This document shows positions 60,512 through 64,000 of a stretch of DNA of 64,000 nucleotides, in pieces. The position numbers and the translations under genes are program-made. Every line of letters starts with the position of its first letter. Within the stretch, counting starts at the first letter, position 1. Location: positions 3,871,137 through 3,935,136 of the forward strand of contig NC_031477.1 of the NCBI RefSeq assembly GCF_000006565.2. The letters run 5' to 3'. Below the pieces are notes generated by a model. The model was not told where the DNA came from. It did not search any database and saw only the letters and a list, made by a program, of their open reading frames with translations. This stretch comes from Toxoplasma gondii ME49. Taxonomy: Eukaryota > Apicomplexa > Conoidasida > Eucoccidiorida > Sarcocystidae.

Positions 60512-63380
60512 ATGCTCGACTTTCTGGGTGGAGACTGCTCCGTTTCTGTCGCTCTGGACATCTCTTTCGCTTCTTATCTTCTCGCGCAGCTCGCGGACGC
60601 AGCCTTGCTGGCCTTCGCGGGCTCGCGCGGCTTGTCAGAGACAGACATACGTCTGCTCTTCGAGCCGTTCCACCCCACAGCGGTGCTGCAGCTGGTCCCT
60701 CCTCCCTTCTTCCTCGTGCTCTTCCCCTCCGCTGCGGCGGCGCATGCGGCGCTGCACCAACGCGGCGAAAACTGCATGCATCTGCTTTCCGCGGGAGCAG
60801 AGCAGCTCCGACGGCTCCAGGCAGAGGCCGTCGCCTCGCGGGCCGCAGCCAGGCGCCGCCTCACAGGGAGGCGGCGCATGCGTGACAAGAAGTTCGTTCA
60901 AGAGAGAAAAGGAGGTGACGGCCGAGGGAAGCCTGGAGAGCGAGGCAACGAGGCCACCGGGGGGGGACTGCGAGCAGAGGGAAAAGAAGAGGAGGAAGAA
61001 GGGATGACTGTTGACATGCAGATGGAAAAGGAGACAGGGACAGCGGAGGAAAATGACGAGAATGAGGAGATGGAGGAAGGCGAGGTTGAAGACGAAGAAG
61101 AAGAAGGGCAGAAAGAAACAGCAGTGGATGAAGCAGATCTTCCAGAGGTATTTTGGCTACTGGGAGATGTCGAAACACACGTGGGCTCGAAAGCAACAGA
61201 AGAATTCAAACGACAAGCTGAGTGCTGGAGACGGTGAGATCCTGATATCTGTCATGCTACTCTCTTCTCTCCTCTGTTCTCGCTTCTGTCTGTTCTCCTC
61301 CTTCCTGTGTTTCCTTCTCGTTTCTCCCATTCTCTCTTGTCTCCTGTTCCCTCTTTTGTCTCTTCACTTTTCTGTTCTCTCATCTCTGTTGCGGCGCGTT
61401 TTTCTCCGTCTTTCAGTTTCTACGGAGACTCCAGTTGTCTCCTCTGTCTCCTGCCCAGAGCGTCGTGGATCGACCATTGTCCCTTCGTGTCTGTTTGACT
61501 GTTTCTTTCTTTCTGCTCCTTCCTTCTAGAACGCTGCCGATTCTGCCTGTTTCGTCGCCGCGGACTGCAACGCGTCTGCTGCTCCGGGTGGCGACAGCGC
61601 AGGAACTGGAGCGCTGCGCCCAAGCTCTGTCGTACGCTGCTGTTTTTTCGAGTCCCAGTGCTCTCCCGTCTCGCCCGTTTCACAGAGACTCGCCGACGCA
61701 GAATTACAGGCAACTTCCGACCAGCGCCCCGGCAGAAGCAAACACACTCAGCCTCTCGGCTCTTCCTGGCCTCTCTCCCGCCTCCATGCACGAGGGAGAA
61801 AACGGGAACGGAACGCCGCGCTTCTGCCGTTCGACTCCGAGCTGGACTTCCAACTTGTCTGCCGACGCTGTCGGAAAAACGCTAAGGAAGGAAAGGCGAG
61901 AGAAGGGAAGGGAGCCGGAGACAAAAATCGCCCGCGACGCCAGAGGACACCCACGCCTCAATGCAGGCCGAGACTTCGAGGAAGAAAACGACCGAACGAG
62001 AGGAAGGAAAAACCTCGAAGAAGCCGAACTTCAACGCGACCAAAAACTCTTGACAGTAAGATATTTATATATGCATATATATATATATATATATATATTT
62101 CTAGTAAGGTGCGTGTGTGTAAGAGGGCAAAGGCGTAACTGACGAGCGCATAGACGTGTATATGCACGCACCCATATATATATATATATATATATATGTG
62201 ATGGATATATACGGATATGTGTTGCACAAGACTCGGCAGCACATGAAAACGTAGGTTGAATAGTGATCTGAAAGCCTGTTTTCTAGGTGTTCTTGTCGCC
62301 TTCTCGAACCCTGCGTTCTTCTGTGTTCAGCCTGTGTACACGCTTCTCAGTCGCCCACTTGCCGCACTGATGCACGCATCTTCTCTTGGGGTGTACAGAC
62401 ACTTGGCGGCGATTTTCGGTCGCGCGTTCTTCACCAGCGGGGCGGCCCGGACCTCGGCAAGGAGTCTGCGGGCGTCTGTCAGCCTTCCGTGTGAGCGTTT
62501 CGCTGGATTTTTGCTTGGACAAGAGTGTTTTCAGCGGGTGCACGGGAAACTGCCGTCGCTGGCGTTGCCTCCCCCTGCTGCAGCCGTTCATTTGTGCGGG
62601 CTTCGGCTGTAGGGTCTCTGCGTCCACGTGGATCTGATGCAGGCCACAATATCTACAGACGTCTTAGACTCTGAGACGGGAATGCACACAGTCGAGATCT
62701 CTGTAGCGCAGGCTCGCGGTAAACGTAGAAGCGGCTTACTGATGCAGAACTTTGGGAAGAGTTGCGTCGTTTGGGTGACCGGCGAATCGATGAAGTTCGA
62801 ACGCCTCGCTCAATGCATGCGCGGATGCCCGCAGATCTCTTCTGTCACCCTCGAGGTCTCGCGGGGGGCTCAAGAGACTTTGCTTCTCGGGCTCCTCACC
62901 TGTTTTCACAAGGTGGAAGGATCCTTATGTCGCTGGTCTCATGCTTCCGGTTATCTTTAGCTCAACTGTAGAAGTCCAGCAAGCATCTCAGATCGACATC
63001 TGAATAGATCTTGTACATACTCCTGGACACGTTTATATGTTGGCGTGTATTGTGTGGACGCATGCAGCCATGTGTGTAGCAAGGCATGTAAATACATACG
63101 TATATATATATATATATATACGTAGTTGTATATGTTTTGATGTATGGAGAGCGTGAGTGTGCTTTTTACTGAATAGGATTCCATTGGTGAAGAACGGACA
63201 CTGGAGTTGTCTGTGGCTGCTGTCCACCATCACGCCAGTCGACTGCTGAAGACAGGTGTCAAGGCGCGACTGCATGTGTGTGGATGTTGGGTTTAAACTG
63301 TGTCGCATGCAGAGACAAGTGCGGCAAGGCAGCATCTTCGGAAGCGGATCGGGAAAGAAGTCTGTGGAGCAAGAGATTGA
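60512..63380 (+). CDS. Unrecognised multi-exon protein with acidic middle, possibly RNA-related
   Basis: The model uses exons 60512-61233, 61530-62055, 62643-62912, 63177-63255 and 63313-63380 (TGA). They give 554 aa with consistent phase. The N-terminal 90 residues (MLDFLGGDCSVSVALDISFA, then GLSETDIRLLFEPFHPTAVL and FFLVLFPSAAAAHAALHQRG) have the spacing of an RRM-like fold. An Arg-rich segment and a strongly acidic block (EENDENEEMEEGEVEDEEEE) follow, then TRLLLRVATAQELERC. This order, RRM-like then EEGEVEDE-type acidic then a strand reading LLLRVAT, recalls nuclear cap-binding protein 3, but similarity is weak. Exons three to five (TVEISVAQARGKRRSGLL, FERLAQCMRGCPQISSVTLE, ERTLELSVAAVHHH) are joined only by phase. 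An alternative third exon at 62287-62370 also reads through to a stop. Confidence 0.4.
62062..62199. repeat. Two (TA)n arrays
   Basis: TA runs at about 62068-62098 and 62173-62197, in the intron following exon 61530-62055 of the model above. Confidence 0.88.
63092..63135. repeat. (TA)n array
   Basis: ATACGTATA followed by TA repeats, in the proposed intron between 62912 and 63177. Confidence 0.88.
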
Positions 63381-64000
63381 AAGAGAGAGGCGGGCGTTCC
63401 CATGGCTTGCTCAGCCGTTTCAAAAACGTCTCTTCACCTCGACCGGCAGAGTCCGCGATTCGCCGGGTTTCACCATTCTCTCATTTTCTGCTAACGGACG
63501 GCAGGGAACGATCCGTTCCGCGTTCCGCTTCGCGTTTCTCGCCTCGGTTTTCTCCTGGAGTTTCGCGTCGCGTTGCTTCGGCGAGTCGAAGAACAGACGC
63601 GAGAGCAGACAAGTCGCAGTTCGCGGAGATCCGCAGCGGCTCTCACTGGGGGGGCAGAGAAGGTGACTCAGACAGAGGAAGAAGGTAGGGTGCGAACGGC
63701 GGTTTTCGAGCTCCCAGTTTTGCCACATGAGGCGTCCCCTCTCGAAATGGCCAAGTCGTGGAATAGGGTTCCGATCATTTCAAGCGAAGGGCCTAAGTTG
63801 TGGAGAGAAAGGGAAGAAAATCGCAAAAGGAGACAGTCCGCGTGTTGCAGCCCACATAGAAAGAAATTCGGTATTTTCCACCTAGAAAAAGTCTGTTCTG
63901 TCTGTCTCGTATGAGTGTCTCAACAAAAGACGGGTGTGGACACGCAAATGCGTTCGAATTTCCAATCTGCGCACATATATGTGTATATATATATATACAC
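63381..64000. other. Right end of window, no confident gene
   Basis: 63313-63666 is open in another frame (RQVRQGSIFGSGSGKKSVEQ onward) that cannot be joined in phase to the exon at 63177-63255. It could be an alternative 3' end or part of a following gene. The window ends in TATATGTGTATATATATA sequence. Confidence 0.4.

Noticed and set aside
1..64000. CRISPR arrays, prokaryotic operons, phage or bacterial mobile elements
   Set aside because: Genes are spliced with eukaryotic signals and the repeats are simple tandem or dinucleotide arrays without spacer structure.

Overview
The window reads as nuclear DNA of a tissue-cyst coccidian of the Toxoplasma/Neospora/Hammondia group. The grounds are intron-rich genes at roughly 50% GC, introns that are pyrimidine-rich on the sense strand, many TGCATGC words, abundant (TA)n arrays, and proteins of apicomplexan type (an ApiAT-like transporter, a patched-family RND protein, a plant-type DegP2 protease). 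I cannot separate the genera without a database search. Gene models were built by hand from splice signals, reading-frame phase and family knowledge. All multi-exon models called with confidence above 0.7 close in frame.

Layout: (1) 22-4112 +, the 3' part of a CS (p23-like) domain gene. (2) 7902-13602 +, a nine-exon DegP2-type serine protease. (3) 15439-22501 -, a complete 13-exon SMU1 splicing factor (521 aa), convergent with DegP2. (4) 28240-30234 +, a single-exon major facilitator transporter of the ApiAT/SLC43-like type. (5) 33166-37769 +, a six-exon patched/NPC1-type RND protein (1178 aa). (6) 39328-43447 -, a four-exon J-domain protein whose C-terminal three quarters is charged low-complexity sequence. 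(7) 48369-51930 +, a seven-exon CBR1-like short-chain dehydrogenase with a GC-AG intron. (8) 55069-56832 -, a four-exon Nudix-fold protein with a degenerate Nudix box. (9) 58965-63380 +, two less certain models, possibly one RNA-related gene.

The genes are housekeeping and transport functions rather than one pathway: protein quality control (DegP2, J protein, CS protein), pre-mRNA splicing (SMU1), membrane transport (ApiAT-like, patched-like) and small-molecule metabolism (SDR, Nudix). Three head-to-head pairs (SMU1/ApiAT-like, J protein/SDR, Nudix/59-kb gene) share long upstream regions.

The most unusual features are in DegP2. A 27-bp tandem repeat in intron 3 carries a splice-acceptor-like CAG in every unit, the acceptor I infer lies in the last unit, and every alternative acceptor would extend the protein in frame. 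Exon 1 contains a perfect 28-bp palindrome next to a hairpin. A dispersed 14-bp palindrome (GGTGTACGTACACC and variants) recurs across the window and overlaps two 5' splice sites. The long (TA)n arrays are confined to the flanks and absent from about 20.1 to 42.9 kb. No CRISPR array, tRNA or rRNA was seen.
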